From positions 103,898 through 167,897 of the forward strand of contig VZTI01005560.1 of assembly GCA_013397865.1 (NCBI GenBank): 64,000 nt of DNA, given 5' to 3'. The notes below the pieces were generated by a model. The model saw only the letters and a list, made by a program, of their open reading frames with translations, was not told the DNA's origin and made no database searches. Below, in pieces: positions 1-11,347 of the stretch (positions are counted from its first letter, which is position 1; every line of letters starts with the position of its first letter). The translations under genes were made by a program, and so were the position numbers. Source of the stretch: Struthidea cinerea (taxonomy: Eukaryota > Chordata > Aves > Passeriformes > Corcoracidae).

Positions 1-15
1 GGTGGGTCTGTTGTG

Positions 16-61
<46 letters not shown>

Positions 62-2114
62 GCCGGCCAGAGCTGGAAAATCACAGGGCTCGGAGCCAAA
101 GGGCTGCATCAGCCGGGATGCTGCGGTGCGGGGCTGCACCCCCAGACGGGGCCGGGACGTGCCGGGGCTGTACGCGGTCCCAGCGCTGCCCCCGGGAGCA
201 TTTGACTTTAATGCTGGAATTTCGTGGCGGCTCAGTTGTTCCCACAGCTCCGATGGGGCCCCGGGGGTGCGATAATGCCGGGTTTCGCTCCATCTGCCGG
301 ACAATTCCCTCCTTGTCCCAGGCTGTCTCCAGCAGCCGCTCCCCAAAGTTTTTCCGAACAGTTGCTCCTTTTTCCCTCTGTTTGTCTGCAGGAGCCGTCG
401 GCTGAAACCCTGTTCCCCCACAGGGAGGGGAAACCCTCGCTGGAATCCCAGCGGGCAGTTTTAGGTTACAGGCTATATTAAGGGGAATAAAGGGCTCGTG
501 TGACCCGGAAGGATGTGGGGAGGTTTCCAAAACCAAGTCGCCTTTTTTGGTGTGTTGGCATTGATGCACCAGTCAGGTGGGGTACGGGGGTGGTGGAGCT
601 TGCAGTGTCCCCAAAAGCAGCCAGGTCTGGCACTGGTGGGGTTATTTTTTTGTTTCCTCTGGTTCTTGGAGGGGCAAATTCTGTCGTTTTTAGGAGTCTG
701 CCAGGGCAGCTGGGCATCCCAGCACCACCAGCTGGGATTTGTGCCTGCATCCCCCATCCCCACCTGGGATCGCCCCAAGCTGCCCCCAGCCCTGGGATGG
801 CTGTGACTGGGCAAAGCCCCAGCGCCAATCAGGAGCTCCGGTCCCTGCGCCTCCTGCATCCCTATGGCAGCCTCTTGGGCATCTGAGAGATGCCCTTAAT
901 CCTTGGGTTAAGCTTGGCCTCAGATCAGCTTTACCACAGCTCCTGGTGGTGTTTAGATCCAGTTGTCAAGATCTGGGATGCTCGTGGTCTCTCAGCCACG
1001 GTGGGACCTTCCTGTCCCCTCCTGAGGCCATTTCTTCCCCAGCAGAGCAGGTCCCCAAACAACTCGATGTGTCCCTAAAGTGCTTGAATTCCACAGGCCC
1101 AGAGGATTAAAATGCTCCGTGTTAGGCTTAAACTCGAGTTTTATTAGTGCTGGATTAGAGGGTGGAGAGCTCGCACGAGTATCACCATCCCTTTGAGCTG
1201 GAGGGGCGCATCCCAAATCCCAGGGGGATTCAGGAGCTGGGCTGGCCGGCTCCACGCTGGCATCCTGAAGGGGTGCTCCTATACTGGGAGCTACTGGAGG
1301 GAACTGGAGCAGGGAGGGCGCTCATTCGGGTTGCGCCACCGTGTCCCAACCCACGTCCTGTGAACACCCGGCTCAGCCCCGCTCGCCCCCAGGACCCCCC
1401 TCACGTGTAATTGGCCGCATCTCGGGGCGGTGCCGGCCACTAATTAAGAGAAACTCGTCAGGCACAGGCTGTAACGAAGCTCTGCCGGGCTCTCACAGGA
1501 CCGTGACGACCGGGGGGGAATTTCCATGCGGGCGGCAGGATTTCCATGTGGAGGCTGGATCCGGGTTTGGGTTGTTATTTATTTTTTCCTTCCTTCCCAT
1601 GTGCTGTCAGCATAGATCTTAATTTTAACAGCCAATTGCTGAGCCCAAAGAGGGGGGATGAGACTTTGGGAAACACCTTTTGTTTTGTTCCAGTTTTTAT
1701 TTAAATATATTTTTATTTCTTTAGTGACTTCATTTCCTCATGACAGATGCAAAAGGATTTCCTCCGGAGCAGGAAAAACCTTCCTTTGACTTTTTTTCAG
1801 CATCACCTGCTCCTTACCCTGCTCCTTGCATGAATGGTTTGACTCCACGGCTGAGGTTGGTCCCTCTCCAGTTTGGGATGGAGCTGGGATCCCCAAGGGA
1901 AGGGGTGATGCCGGGCATTCCATGAAATCTCTAAAAAAACTTTCCGGGGCATGGTTCAGGACTGCTGCTGTAGGGATATTTAGGCAGATGCCTCGGTGCA
2001 TCCCACTGGGAAGAAACAGGGCCCCCACATTACTTTTCCAGTGGGATTTTCCCTGGATGATGACCCCGGTGCTCCCCCTTGGGCAGGTCTCCCCTGGTGA
2101 CGAAGAGGAGCGGG
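1..2114. other. 5' flank of RELT, no gene recognised
   Basis: The stretch opens with an uninterrupted run of 42 T (18-59). It then continues as mixed, moderately GC-rich sequence with no recognisable protein and no clear CR1 match. Open frames on both strands here have no domain or exon structure I recognise. The segment around 1380-1510 is richer in CpG and could hold an upstream non-coding exon or promoter of RELT, but nothing in the sequence fixes a transcription start. In mammals ARHGEF17 lies on this side of RELT; I see no exon of it here. Confidence 0.5.
18..59. repeat. Poly-T homopolymer, 42 bases
   Basis: A pure T run directly followed by GC-rich sequence. It could be the A-tail of a retrocopy lying on the - strand, a simple repeat, or an assembly or sequencing artefact at a contig edge. 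The sequence after it (60-480) does not look like a recognisable retrogene. Confidence 0.9.
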
Positions 2115-4282
2115 ATGCGCTGGTGGCTTGTCACCGTCCTGGGGGTGAGTAAGGCCTCGTCTGCCCCATCCCACCCCTCAGCTTCTCTGATGCTCCAACA
2201 CCACCCCACAGCCGTGTAGGACATGGGGATGGGTTTGCATCCATCGCGGTGCATCCAGTGGGTTCATATCCCGCACGCCACTGGAGAAGGGCGTCCACTG
2301 GCTGTGGGGCAAGCGAGAGGGTGGCACCCACGGCATCACCCGTGACAGGATGGCATCTGCCACAGTGCCACCGGAGCCGCACCACTGCCGGCACAGGCAG
2401 CGGGGGAGCCGCAGCAGCCGGCACTGAGCGCTCTGATCCTCCCCCAGGTGCTGAGCAGACCTGCCCAGGGGGCCGGGAGCTGCAGTCCCCCGGAGCAAGG
2501 GCCAACGGGATGCCCGCCCGGAGAGGAGCCCACCGGGGTAAGCCGTGCCCACCCGCGGCACCTCCGCCCGGAGGGAAGCTGCGGGGCCCGCCCGTCGCTC
2601 ACCCCCTTTCCCTCACCGCAGGATCCAGCGGGGACGTGCCGAGCCTGTCCCCCCGGCACCTTCTCGCTGGGGGACGCGTCCTGCGCCGCTCACACCCAGT
2701 GCCGCGCCGGGAACAGGATCCTGCTGGCGGCGGGGACGGCGGCGAGCGACAGCCGGTGCGGAGCCTGCCTGCCGGGGTGAGCCCAGCCGGGGGGACGGCG
2801 AGCCCAGCCCCGCCCGCGCCCGGGGCCGTGTCCTGACCCTCCCCTCCCCTCCCGCCCCGCAGGTTTCACAGCCCTGGAGGGGAGAGGGAGCCCCGGGGCC
2901 GGTGCCTGCCCTGCGCCGCTGCTCCCCGCAGCACCCCGGGGTGCCCAGGTGGGTGCTCGAGCCGGAGGTGTCACCCCGGGGCTGGGCGGGATGGAGGAGC
3001 TTGTGCCGGCCCTCGCCCCGGGGACGCCGCACGGGATCTGTCCCCCTTGGGATGGGGCACGATGTCCTGCTGGGATGCGGCAGCTGAGGACGCCTCTGCT
3101 CATGACACAAGTGGCTTCTGCTTCCCTGGTGCAGGGCTCCTGGGGAAATGGGATTTAATCCCAACAAAGCCCCTCTCTGAGGCTGATCCCGTGCCTCCCT
3201 GCAGGCCACCGGAGAGCCCGCAGCCCCGAAATGCCGGGCCGGGCACCGGGAACCAACGGGACACGGGTGACCCTGCTGGGTGAGGAAGAGGAGGAGGCGG
3301 CAGCAGCGCAGGCGGCCGTGCTGACCATCGTCCCGGTCTTCTGTGCCATGGGATTGCTGGGAATCCTGGTCTGCAACCTGCTGAAGAAGAAGGGTTATCA
3401 CTGCACTGCCAGCAAGGAGCCCCAGCCCGGCGGCACCGGTGAGCCCCGGTTGTGCCGTGACACCTTTGGTGATCCCACATCCATCTCCTCTCGCTCAGCC
3501 CATTCCTGTGGCTCCCGGTCCTCGCTGTCCCAGGGCATCCCGCTTGTCCCTGGGGTGCCTTATCCCCCATCACAGAGTTTTCCCTAACTTCTGCCTCCAG
3601 GTCCCAGCTCCATCTACCAGCTGGAGGATGCCAACGAGGACACCATCGGGGTGCTGGTGCGGCTGATCACGGAGAAGAAAGGTCAGGGGGTCCCTGGGAA
3701 GGGGGAAGAGGGGGTGACCTGGGCCAGAGCCCTGTGACCCCCAGCTCCTTGGTGTCCTCCCACACGCAGAAAATGCAGCGGCGCTGGAGGAGCTGCTGAA
3801 GGAGCATCAGAGGCAGCAGCTGATGCCGCCGAGCTGTGCCCCCCTCAATAAGTAAGAGTCCCCCTAAGGCTGCACTGAGGACCTCTCGTGGTGGGACCAC
3901 CCCCACACTGATGGCATCTCCCCCCTTCCCAGGCTGCACCTCCTGCCTCAGTTTCCCCCTGCCTGCCACCACCAGCAGCACCTGCACACGGTGCAGGGAC
4001 CGGCCCCGTGCGCCCGCTGCAGCCAGAAGTGGCCCGAGGTGCTGCCGTCGCTCAGTGCCACCAAGGTCCCCAAACCCGGAGCTCATCCCAGCGAGGTGAC
4101 CATCCTCTCCATCGGCAGGTAAGCAGGAACACCCCCTGGTGTGTGTCCCCTCTGCAGGGTGGGGGGGACAGGCTGACGTGATGCTCCCCAACAGGTTCCG
4201 GGTGTCCCGGATCCCTGAGATGAGGAGCGAGGCAGGGGGAGAGCCCCTCCGTGGTCCCCTCCCTGCCGGCAGCGGGATGTGA
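2115..4282 (+). CDS. RELT: RELT, TNF receptor superfamily member 19L (nine coding exons)
   Basis: Exons 2115-2144, 2448-2537, 2622-2776, 2863-2948, 3205-3438, 3601-3681, 3770-3851, 3933-4118 and 4195-4282 all have GT/AG borders and matching phases. They sum to 1032 bases (343 residues plus TGA). Residues 1-20 look like a short signal peptide (MRWWLVTVLG start). Residues 22-120 form the Cys-rich ligand-binding part with GCPPGEEP and CRACPPGTF. NGT at 138-140 is a possible glycosylation site. The membrane segment is about 157-180 (VLTIVPVFCAMGLLGILVCN) and is followed by LLKKKGYHCTA. The cytoplasmic tail has the family-typical DANEDTIGVLVRLITEKK, AALEELLKE and HLHTVQG, then RFRV at 315-318, the motif known in the RELT family to bind SPAK/OSR1 kinases. 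The protein acts at the plasma membrane and lacks a death domain. Human RELT is about 430 residues, and most of the difference lies after RFRV. The convergent neighbour FAM168A confirms the locus. The start is the first ATG after an in-frame stop, but an upstream exon cannot be excluded. Confidence 0.93.
3205..3438 (+). CDS. RELT: RELT exon 5: stalk, transmembrane segment and juxtamembrane region
   Basis: This is the most diagnostic RELT exon. It runs from an acceptor after CCCTGCAG to a donor GGTGAGC. It encodes a stalk with an NGT sequon and a Glu-rich stretch (EEEEE), then the hydrophobic segment and the basic stop-transfer sequence KKKGYHC. The hydrophobic core differs by only a residue or two from the mammalian one, whereas the ectodomain exons before it have diverged strongly. 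Confidence 0.93.
4195..4282 (+). CDS. RELT: RELT terminal coding exon, short C-terminus
   Basis: The acceptor CAACAG at 4189-4194 is followed by codons completing RFRV and then SRIPEMRSEAGG before an in-frame TGA at 4280-4282. Mammalian RELT continues for about 80 residues after RFRV, ending in a conserved RYVVRLSESNLVI-type tail. Here only about 25 residues follow RFRV, and I do not find that tail downstream to 5.8 kb. A different frame stays open past the stop to about 4400 and contains a possible donor GTGAGG at 4317-4322. Possible explanations are alternative splicing, a one-base assembly error, or a truly shorter tail. Confidence 0.75.
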
Positions 4283-4615
4283 CCCCGTGGCTGAACAGCA
4301 CCGATGGCCCCACGAGGTGAGGGGGCCTGGAGGGAGGGTGGTGGGGAGCCCTGGGGAAAGGCTTTCCTGGAGAAAGGGGTTCTGGAGGATGGAGCATTAA
4401 CGCTGTAGGGACACAGCGTGGGGACAGCCAGGCGGGAGGGAGGGGGTGTCCCACGCCGCAGGGTGCTGGCAGGGCCTGGCACGGGGTGGCACGGCCGGGG
4501 GCTGCTCCGTGACTCATGGGCAGCTGCACGGGCTGTGCCCTCGCTCACGTCCCCCCTGTCCCCTCCTCCAGCAGCGCTGCTGCTGTGACCATCCAGCTCT
4601 GGGCCCCTCCCGACA

Positions 4616-4868
4616 AGGACACGGAGGGGCTGGAGCGTGTCCAGGGCAGGGAACGGAGCTGGGAAGGGGCTGGAGCCCCAGGAGCGGCTGAGGGAGCTGG
4701 GAAAGGGGCTCAGCCTGGAGAAAAGGAGGCTCAGGGGGGACCTTGTGGCTCTGCACAACTCCCTGACAGGAGGGGGCAGCCGGGGGGGGTCGGGCTCTGC
4801 TCCCAGGGAACAGGGACAGGAGGAGAGGGAACGGCCTCAGGCTGGGCCAGGGGAGGATGAGGTTGGGT
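4616..4868 (+). mobile_element. CR1 LINE 3' fragment, sense
   Basis: Begins at GACACGGAGGGGCTGGAGCG and contains GGAGAAAAGGAGGCTCAGGG and CTCCCTGACAGGAGGGGGCA. It matches the internal part of the fuller copy at 27094 closely but breaks off before the terminal part. It lies about 330 bases after the RELT stop codon, probably within the RELT 3' UTR. Confidence 0.88.
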
Positions 4869-5517
4869 AGTGTCAGCCATGGATGAATGACACCAAGTGG
4901 CTCCTGCCACCTTGGGTGGTGCAAAGGGCCCAATCCAGGCTCACCTGTGGTCCACCCCTTGTCCTCCACAGGAGGCACCTGGCCTGGGGGCTGCCTCGGG
5001 GTCAGTGACACCCACAAAGACCCCATGGAGGGGATGGAGGGCACTGTGTGAAAGCCAGTCCCGCTCAGAGCTGTGAAGTGCTCGAGGTGGCAGCTCAGCT
5101 TCTGCTCCGGCCACCAAGGTGTCCAACAGCAGCACAGCAAATCCAACATCTCGCTTGGCTGGTGAGAAGGATTCTCTGTCCCTGAGGCCTGGTGGTGGCC
5201 ACAGCATGGTGGCCTGATGGATAATAACTCCAGGAGCCGCGATGCCGGCGGTGGTGGCCACAGGAATCATCTTCTTTGGGAACCATGGTGCCACAGCACA
5301 GCTCCATTGGAAGCACAGAAGACACTGGATGCCATTTCATGGTCACCCTCTGCATCTGTTGAACTCTCCAGGACCATCATGAACTCCCGATTTCCCTCCA
5401 TCACCAGCTGCCAGCGCTCAGCATCGCAGGGTAATGAATCACTGGAGCATGGAACAACTCCCCCCTTCCCAACAACCCAGCTGGGGCACGGATTGCTCTG
5501 GGCAAAGCTGGTCAGCT

Positions 5518-5548
5518 GCATCCATCCATCCATCCATCCATCCATCCT
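5518..5548. repeat. (CCAT)n tetranucleotide microsatellite
   Basis: Six uninterrupted CATC/CCAT units. The - strand frame through it reads DGWMDGWM, which is a repeat artefact. Confidence 0.9.
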
Positions 5549-5807
5549 CTCTCCAAAGTCTCAGTTCAGGAGGACACGGTGGTGATGCTCACCATGAAGA
5601 CCACAAACATCACGTTCCATAGGAATTGCTTCTTTGGGATCACGCTGGCTTAGCCATGTTGGGATCACTGGGATAAACCACCCAAGCTTGGGTTGGAGAC
5701 CATCAACCTCAACCATCAACCCAAAAAAAGGGTTTATGGCCGGTCTCATTCACGTCTCCACAATGTCATCGTGCCAAAAAACCAACCACCAAACCCTCTC
5801 GGGCTCT

Positions 5808-5821
5808 TTTATTTATTTATT
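5808..5821 (-). promoter_or_regulatory. FAM168A: Clustered AATAAA poly(A) signals, likely FAM168A 3' end
   Basis: Three overlapping TTTATT hexamers on the + strand are three AATAAA signals on the - strand, at 5808-5813, 5812-5817 and 5816-5821. Further AATAAA hexamers at 6152-6157 and 6158-6163 are alternative sites. They lie about 5.4 kb after the FAM168A stop, consistent with the very long 3' UTR known for this gene in mammals. The choice among them is inference. Confidence 0.55.
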
Positions 5822-8800
5822 TAATTTTTTTTTTGGAAACATTTTAATAGTTATCGAATGTTCTACATCTTACAGTAAATATCGTACAGTTACAAACTCT
5901 TGGCTGAAATCTGTCAGGGAGATCACGACCTGATCTTCAGAACCAAAACCAGAACAGAAAACAAACGGGAAAATAACCCCAAATTCACACTTCGGATGGA
6001 CAAACTGAGGCTGTGGGGCTCTCCAGGGCACCAGTCCAAGGCCATGTTCCCTACACACTCGTGAGATTTAGACTTGGAAGACGTGGTTACTCTTGGGTTT
6101 AATTTTTTCAATTTTTAATTTCTTTTTCCTTTTGGGGAATTTTTTTTGGTATTTATTTTTATTTAAGAGGTCCAATAACACTTAAAAACAAGCTGGTCTG
6201 GCGGTCGAAATTAATTCCACAGAAAGAGGGGTGGGAGCCTGGCGTGGGTTGAGGCCGTGTTGTGGGAATGGAAGGGTTTGGATGTGATCCTGCACTTCCC
6301 CATGCTTCCCTACAAATCCCTCCCCTGATCCTGAGCTCCTCTGCCCTCAGGAAATACCATCTCCCAGCTCCATCCCTTGCAGGAGGACGCAGGGAGGCTG
6401 CAGGTGGCCATGTTGCATCAAGATTATTCCCTACAAGCAGCACAACGGAGCATTTCCAAACGGGAATCGCTCCTGTCAAACCACTTATTTTGCTATTCCC
6501 GCTCTGCAAACATTCCCACAAGTCCTTTTACCTGATTTCCAGAGCATCTCCAAGTGCCACGGTGCAACGTGCCACAAAAACGCCTTTTCCAAGGTTTCCT
6601 CCCTCCCAAGCTCTGTAACAGGCTCTATTTTCCTTTTTGCTCTAGGGGAATGCTAACACACAACAGAGAAAATATTTGGAGGCTGATCATGGCTCAGGAG
6701 CGAAGGGACAATGGGCAGAGGGTCACCACAGTTTGGGGACGAGAGTTGGAGGGCCTGAAAATATTGGCAATTTAAAAAAAAACCCGAACCAAAACTACCT
6801 GGATTTATGGGTATCCAGCAGCTCTTACTGCTATTGTTGGCTGGTTGGATTTTACCACAAATAAAGCCTCAAATGTTGTTTTGCACCCCCCTAAAAAACC
6901 AGGATCCCATTTCATGCCCTCCAGCTGGGAACCACACCATCCCACGTTCCCTGCGGGGATGCAGGAGGAGAGGAAGGGGACAGCAAAGGGTGGGGTGTTT
7001 CTTGGGGAAGGACCAGATTCAGTGGGATGCCGGTGGCTGGAGGAAAACCCGATGCTCTGAACATCCCTCGTTGAAACAAACCCCTTAAATAACACTTCCT
7101 GGGAACTACATGCCAAAACTGCAACGATGCTGAACTGGGTGATTTATTGTTCATAAAATACAGGAGCAAATCCTTGCCCAGAGGGTTCAGCCACTTGGAG
7201 GCGTGATGGCTTCAGGCTGCAAGGGGCTCCTGGGGTTTGGGGGTCACCACCATCACTAAAATCCTATTTGCCCCCAAATCTCTCATTGCAGCTCATATTT
7301 AAAGCAAAGGTGAGGGCAGGGATGGGTTAAAGGTTCAGAGTTATTTTCCTTCCTCTTTAGCTGGAATTTTAATCTCAGACACTTCAGTGGCTGCTAAGGA
7401 TGGTTTAACCCCTCCTGCTCTTCCCCACTAATGCCCGGTGTGATTCTTCACCTTTTCCTCAACCAACATCAGCAAAGCTTTGCTGGAATGAAATATCTGA
7501 GAAGCTGGTGGCCCCCATCAGTGTCTCCCACTGTGACCTTCCCACGACCCTCACTTAAGCCATGACAGGACCAAGGGAAGGACGTGGGATTAAGGAAAGG
7601 GCAGGGAGCATCTCCCCACCACCGCAGCCCCATGAAGCCACCTTGGGACGAAGCTACCTAAGCCTGGCACCAGCTGGTGGCCCCAAGAGCCATGTGGTGG
7701 CCCTGGTTCCACACAGTGGCCCGAGGCTGGTTACCAATGTCTTCCCTGAAGCCTCTGGCCCAACAGGTGGCAGATATTTCACCTCTCCTCACCTTGGTCA
7801 ATGAGTATTTCTACCTGGGAATAATGGGGTGAGAAGCACTGAATCTGCTACTGATCCAAGCGAAGGAATTAAAACCCAACTGCCCCATGCCAGGTCTCAT
7901 CAGTGGGAACACCGCGTGATCCACTCCACTCAACTCCTGGAGCTTTCTCCCCAACCTTTAATGGTTTTTTTTCCTTCCAGGAGAAAGCCCAACATCTCCT
8001 TTCCACACACGGGCCAAAACTTTAGCAGTTGTTCCTAAAGTGGTGCAGGGTGTCTGGGACAGTGGTGGGATGATGTCTGCTGGGAGAGGTCCTTTGCAGA
8101 GCCCGGGCTGGGATCCCAAAGCTCGCTGGACCCCGCAGACCAGAGTGCTACTGCGTTGGGAGACCTGGCTCAACGCTGACAGACAACTCCTGGTACGGAA
8201 CACAAAGTCAACGCCAGAGGAAAAGAAGGGAATCTCAGAAGTCTTCAGTTCTTGGGATCTACTGGGGATTTTTTGGCACAGGTTTAACTGCAACCTGCTA
8301 CAAACAGTGGAAGGACGATGCAGTGGTGTTATTTCCCAAGGTCCTGTTGCTCTTTACTAATCCTTGGCTTTGCCAAGCCAAATGGGGAACCCGCTGATTA
8401 TTGGCTCTTTTTATCTTTTTTCCTTCTCCTTTCCCTCTATACAAACCTGAAGTACAACCCAAGGGTGCCCCTTCCCCGCCCCACAGCACTGGTGTGCAGT
8501 CTTCCCCCGCTTTGTTCCCCTTGAGGCTGAGGAGGTCAGCCAGAGCTTTGCTCTGGATTTCCTTTAAAACCAGCAGAATCAACCAAATGACCCCCAAACA
8601 GAAGTGCCAGTGCCAACACCCAACCTGACAAACCACCCGGGACCAGCCAGTGGGAGGAAAAGTCCTCCTGGGATCCCTAGGCTTGTTACTCCCCATCTGG
8701 CCCATGCTCAAGGGGAGCAGCTCCAGGAGCTCCTCCCAGTGGCAGCAGAAGCCAAGCTGGGAGACACCATGGAGAGCATGGAATGGTTTTGGCACACTTG

Positions 8801-11049
8801 AGGCAAAAAACAAAACCCAACCAAACTTTTGTCTTAAAAAACCAGTAAAATCCCAAAACCCTTGTTTCTATGCTGGGTTTAGTGACAAGGATTTAAAAAC
8901 AAACTGGCCACAAGCACTGTCTGCAAATCCAAACTCCCTCTGCTGCCCTCAAGACAACTTATTGCTCTACTTGGACACCCCAAGGTGGGATGTCACCAAC
9001 TTCCTGTCCCCATGTCCCAGGGTAAGCCAACCCCCCCAAAATGACCCTGGTGCCCACAGCCTCTGCGTTCCTGGTGTCCTCCATCCTGATCCATGTCAAC
9101 TGCGGATCACCTTCCCTGCTGTCACCTCTTCTCAGGTGCCTTCCCGTGAAGAAGGCAACGTGTTTATTGCTATTGCTTCCTCCTCTCCCACCTCTCCAAG
9201 CAGAGCAGCCAGACATCATCCCCCTCCCCGGCCTTCCTCTATGGTGCTGGTATTTGTGCTTGGATGAACATTTCTCCTGGAAGTCCTGGAGCTGTAACCC
9301 AGAGCATGGGAGGGGGATACCTCGACTGCCACAGAGGCAGCGCAGTTTGGTCTCAGCCCTGCCAACACCATGGGTGCAAGGTGAAGCCACCCATCTTCCC
9401 CTCACCCTGCCTTGAAGACTCATCTCCATCAACCAGATGCCCTCTTTTCCCACACCACCATACTCTGGAGAAGCTCTTCACACCAAACCCTAAACTGAGA
9501 GGAGCTCTCCAGATCAACCCTCGGACCTGGAGAAGCTCTTCAGCCCAACCTTTGGACATCTCCTTGCTTCCCTCAGCAGCTGCCCAGCACATCTCTGCCT
9601 GCAAACGGCAGCCACGCAAGGAAGGAGCTGCCTTCTCCCTCACATCGCTCCGGGACGTGGCTGAGGGGGAGCATCCCGTTTTCCCAAGAGGTGCAAGATG
9701 CTGCCAGGGCAGGCGTCTTCCCGCTGCTTCCTTCCCACCACCCACGATCCGTTTGCCCAGTTGGAAAAAGCAGACCAAAGTCCCGCTGGTGACCAGTCCT
9801 CGTGCTTCCTAAGACAAGTGTGTTACGTTGCTAATTATATTTATATTCTCTTACTCCTACAAAAAGAAGGGATGAGTTCAGAATTCCACTGCAGGTAATG
9901 CATTTATAATCTATCACGACAGCTATCTGGAAGACACCAATTTTCTTGTAATATGTTATGGAAGATTGAATAATTTATATTCTTCAACTAAAAATACCCA
10001 AACCAAATCAGAATAAGCCTGCCTACCAGCGCTGTGCTTTTCACATAGTACCCTGAACATCAACCACTCTTACTAGCCAAAAAAAATCTAGGCTCTTGTC
10101 AACAACGACGACAACAGAAAAATAACAAAAAGAACCCAAACGAACAAGAAGTGGGGGGGATCTTTGCACCACTCAGCTGGGCAATGCTGGAAAAGTGAAG
10201 ATTCTGAGCTTTCAAATGGTAGGACCGAAGAGAGAACTTGACTATTGCTCAGTGTCAGTATGTGTGTTACACAATTCATGTGGGAGAAGGAGGAAGGGGG
10301 AGGAGGGGGAAAAAAAGAGGCAGAAGATTAGAAAAAGCAGCTTTTACAAAAACCACTAAAGAATGCATAAAGTGACCCTTGCACTTTTTTTTTTTTTCTT
10401 TTGTTCTTGCAAACAGACGAGGCGCTGCAGCCCAGCGGCCGCAGCACCGATGTAAGACTTGTGTAGTTGCATACAATGTTTGACTCCGGATCTGGAAGAG
10501 AGCAAATACATTAAAAACAGGGAGTTAGAAGGATGTTCTCCTCCTCTCTGCAGCCCTGCACCACGTGGAGCTGATCCATAAGGAATTTAACCACCCCTGC
10601 GGGCGATTTCTCAGGCAAGGGAGCTGGGAAAGCAGCAGCAGCTCGCCGGTGATACCCAGCGCAGAGGATTACAAATATGCAGATGGGATGCTCCCTGCTA
10701 ATTGCACACCAATTTGGGAGGGGCAGGATTAGCCCAGCGCAATTTGTGTGGCACAGAGATTTCAGATAACCCCAGGGCTGGATGGGATCTCCGCTGCCTC
10801 CCTGGGCAGCACTGTGCTCCCATCAACTGCCTGTCCTGGTAATTGGGCGTGACGGGCCAAGGGCTCCAGGAACAGGCAGCTGGGATTTCTGGGATCCCGA
10901 GCATGACAGGAACACACAGGCAGCCGCACGCAACCCCGGTGCTAATGAACAGCATGATCTCCCAGCAGGGGAAAAGAAATACTCCAGCGGCATAAAGACG
11001 GGGAGGGCCTCTCTGCCGGGGAATGCAGTGATGGGCCTGGGGCAATGGT

Positions 11050-11192
11050 TTTAAACAGCCAGAGGGCAGGGCTAGATGGGATACTGGGAAGGAACTCCTC
11101 CGTCTGAGGGTGGGGAGGCCCTGGCACAGGGTGCCCAGAGCAGCCGCATCCCTGCAGTGTCCAAGGCCGGGCTGGAGGGGGTTTGGAGGCTC
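11050..11192 (+). mobile_element. CR1 fragment in the FAM168A 3' UTR, antisense to the gene
   Basis: Contains CAGAGGGCAGGGCTAGATGG, GGGATACTGGGAAGGAA, GGCCCTGGCACAGGGTGCCC and GTGTCCAAGGCCGGGCTGG. It ends 43 bases from the FAM168A stop codon, so transcripts of that gene carry it in reverse orientation. Confidence 0.9.
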
Positions 11193-11234
11193 GTTCAGAG
11201 CAAGGGGCAGCACTCACATGGACTGGCCAGTGGT

Positions 11235-11347
11235 TTACCAGTGTGGAGGTACGTAGCTGTAGGTGGGGGTTCCTTGAGCCCTGTACGTTGGCACGGACAC
11301 TGGATGTGCTCCGATGGCAGTGTGCTGGGGGGTGGTCAACAAGGTTC
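11235..11347 (-). CDS. FAM168A: FAM168A terminal coding exon
   Basis: Acceptor CTTGCAG, then codons for TLLTTPQHTAIGAHPVSVP and the closing SYVPPHW, with TAA at 11235-11237. Only a few residues differ from mammals. Confidence 0.95.

Larger units (their letters stand above)
4283..5807. other. Interval between convergent RELT and FAM168A 3' ends
   Basis: This interval presumably contains the RELT 3' UTR, although I see no AATAAA on the + strand that would mark its end. It holds a CR1 fragment (4616-4868) and a CCAT run (5518-5548). The part from 4941 to 5545 is open in overlapping - strand frames with no recognisable domain. Confidence 0.6.
5808..11234 (-). other. FAM168A: FAM168A 3' untranslated region (inferred)
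   Basis: No coding exon of either gene falls between the FAM168A stop codon and the AATAAA cluster. The stretch is largely free of CR1 compared with the rest of the window; I see only the piece at 11050-11192. It has AT-rich blocks (for example 5809-6180 and 9820-10100) of the sort seen in long vertebrate 3' UTRs. The extent is inferred from the poly(A) signals and the mammalian gene, not from transcripts. Confidence 0.6.

Noticed and set aside
3667..4758. 363-codon - strand frame across the RELT 3' exons
   Set aside because: It is a shadow of GC-rich RELT exons and the adjoining CR1. The + strand exons have consistent phases and match the RELT family.
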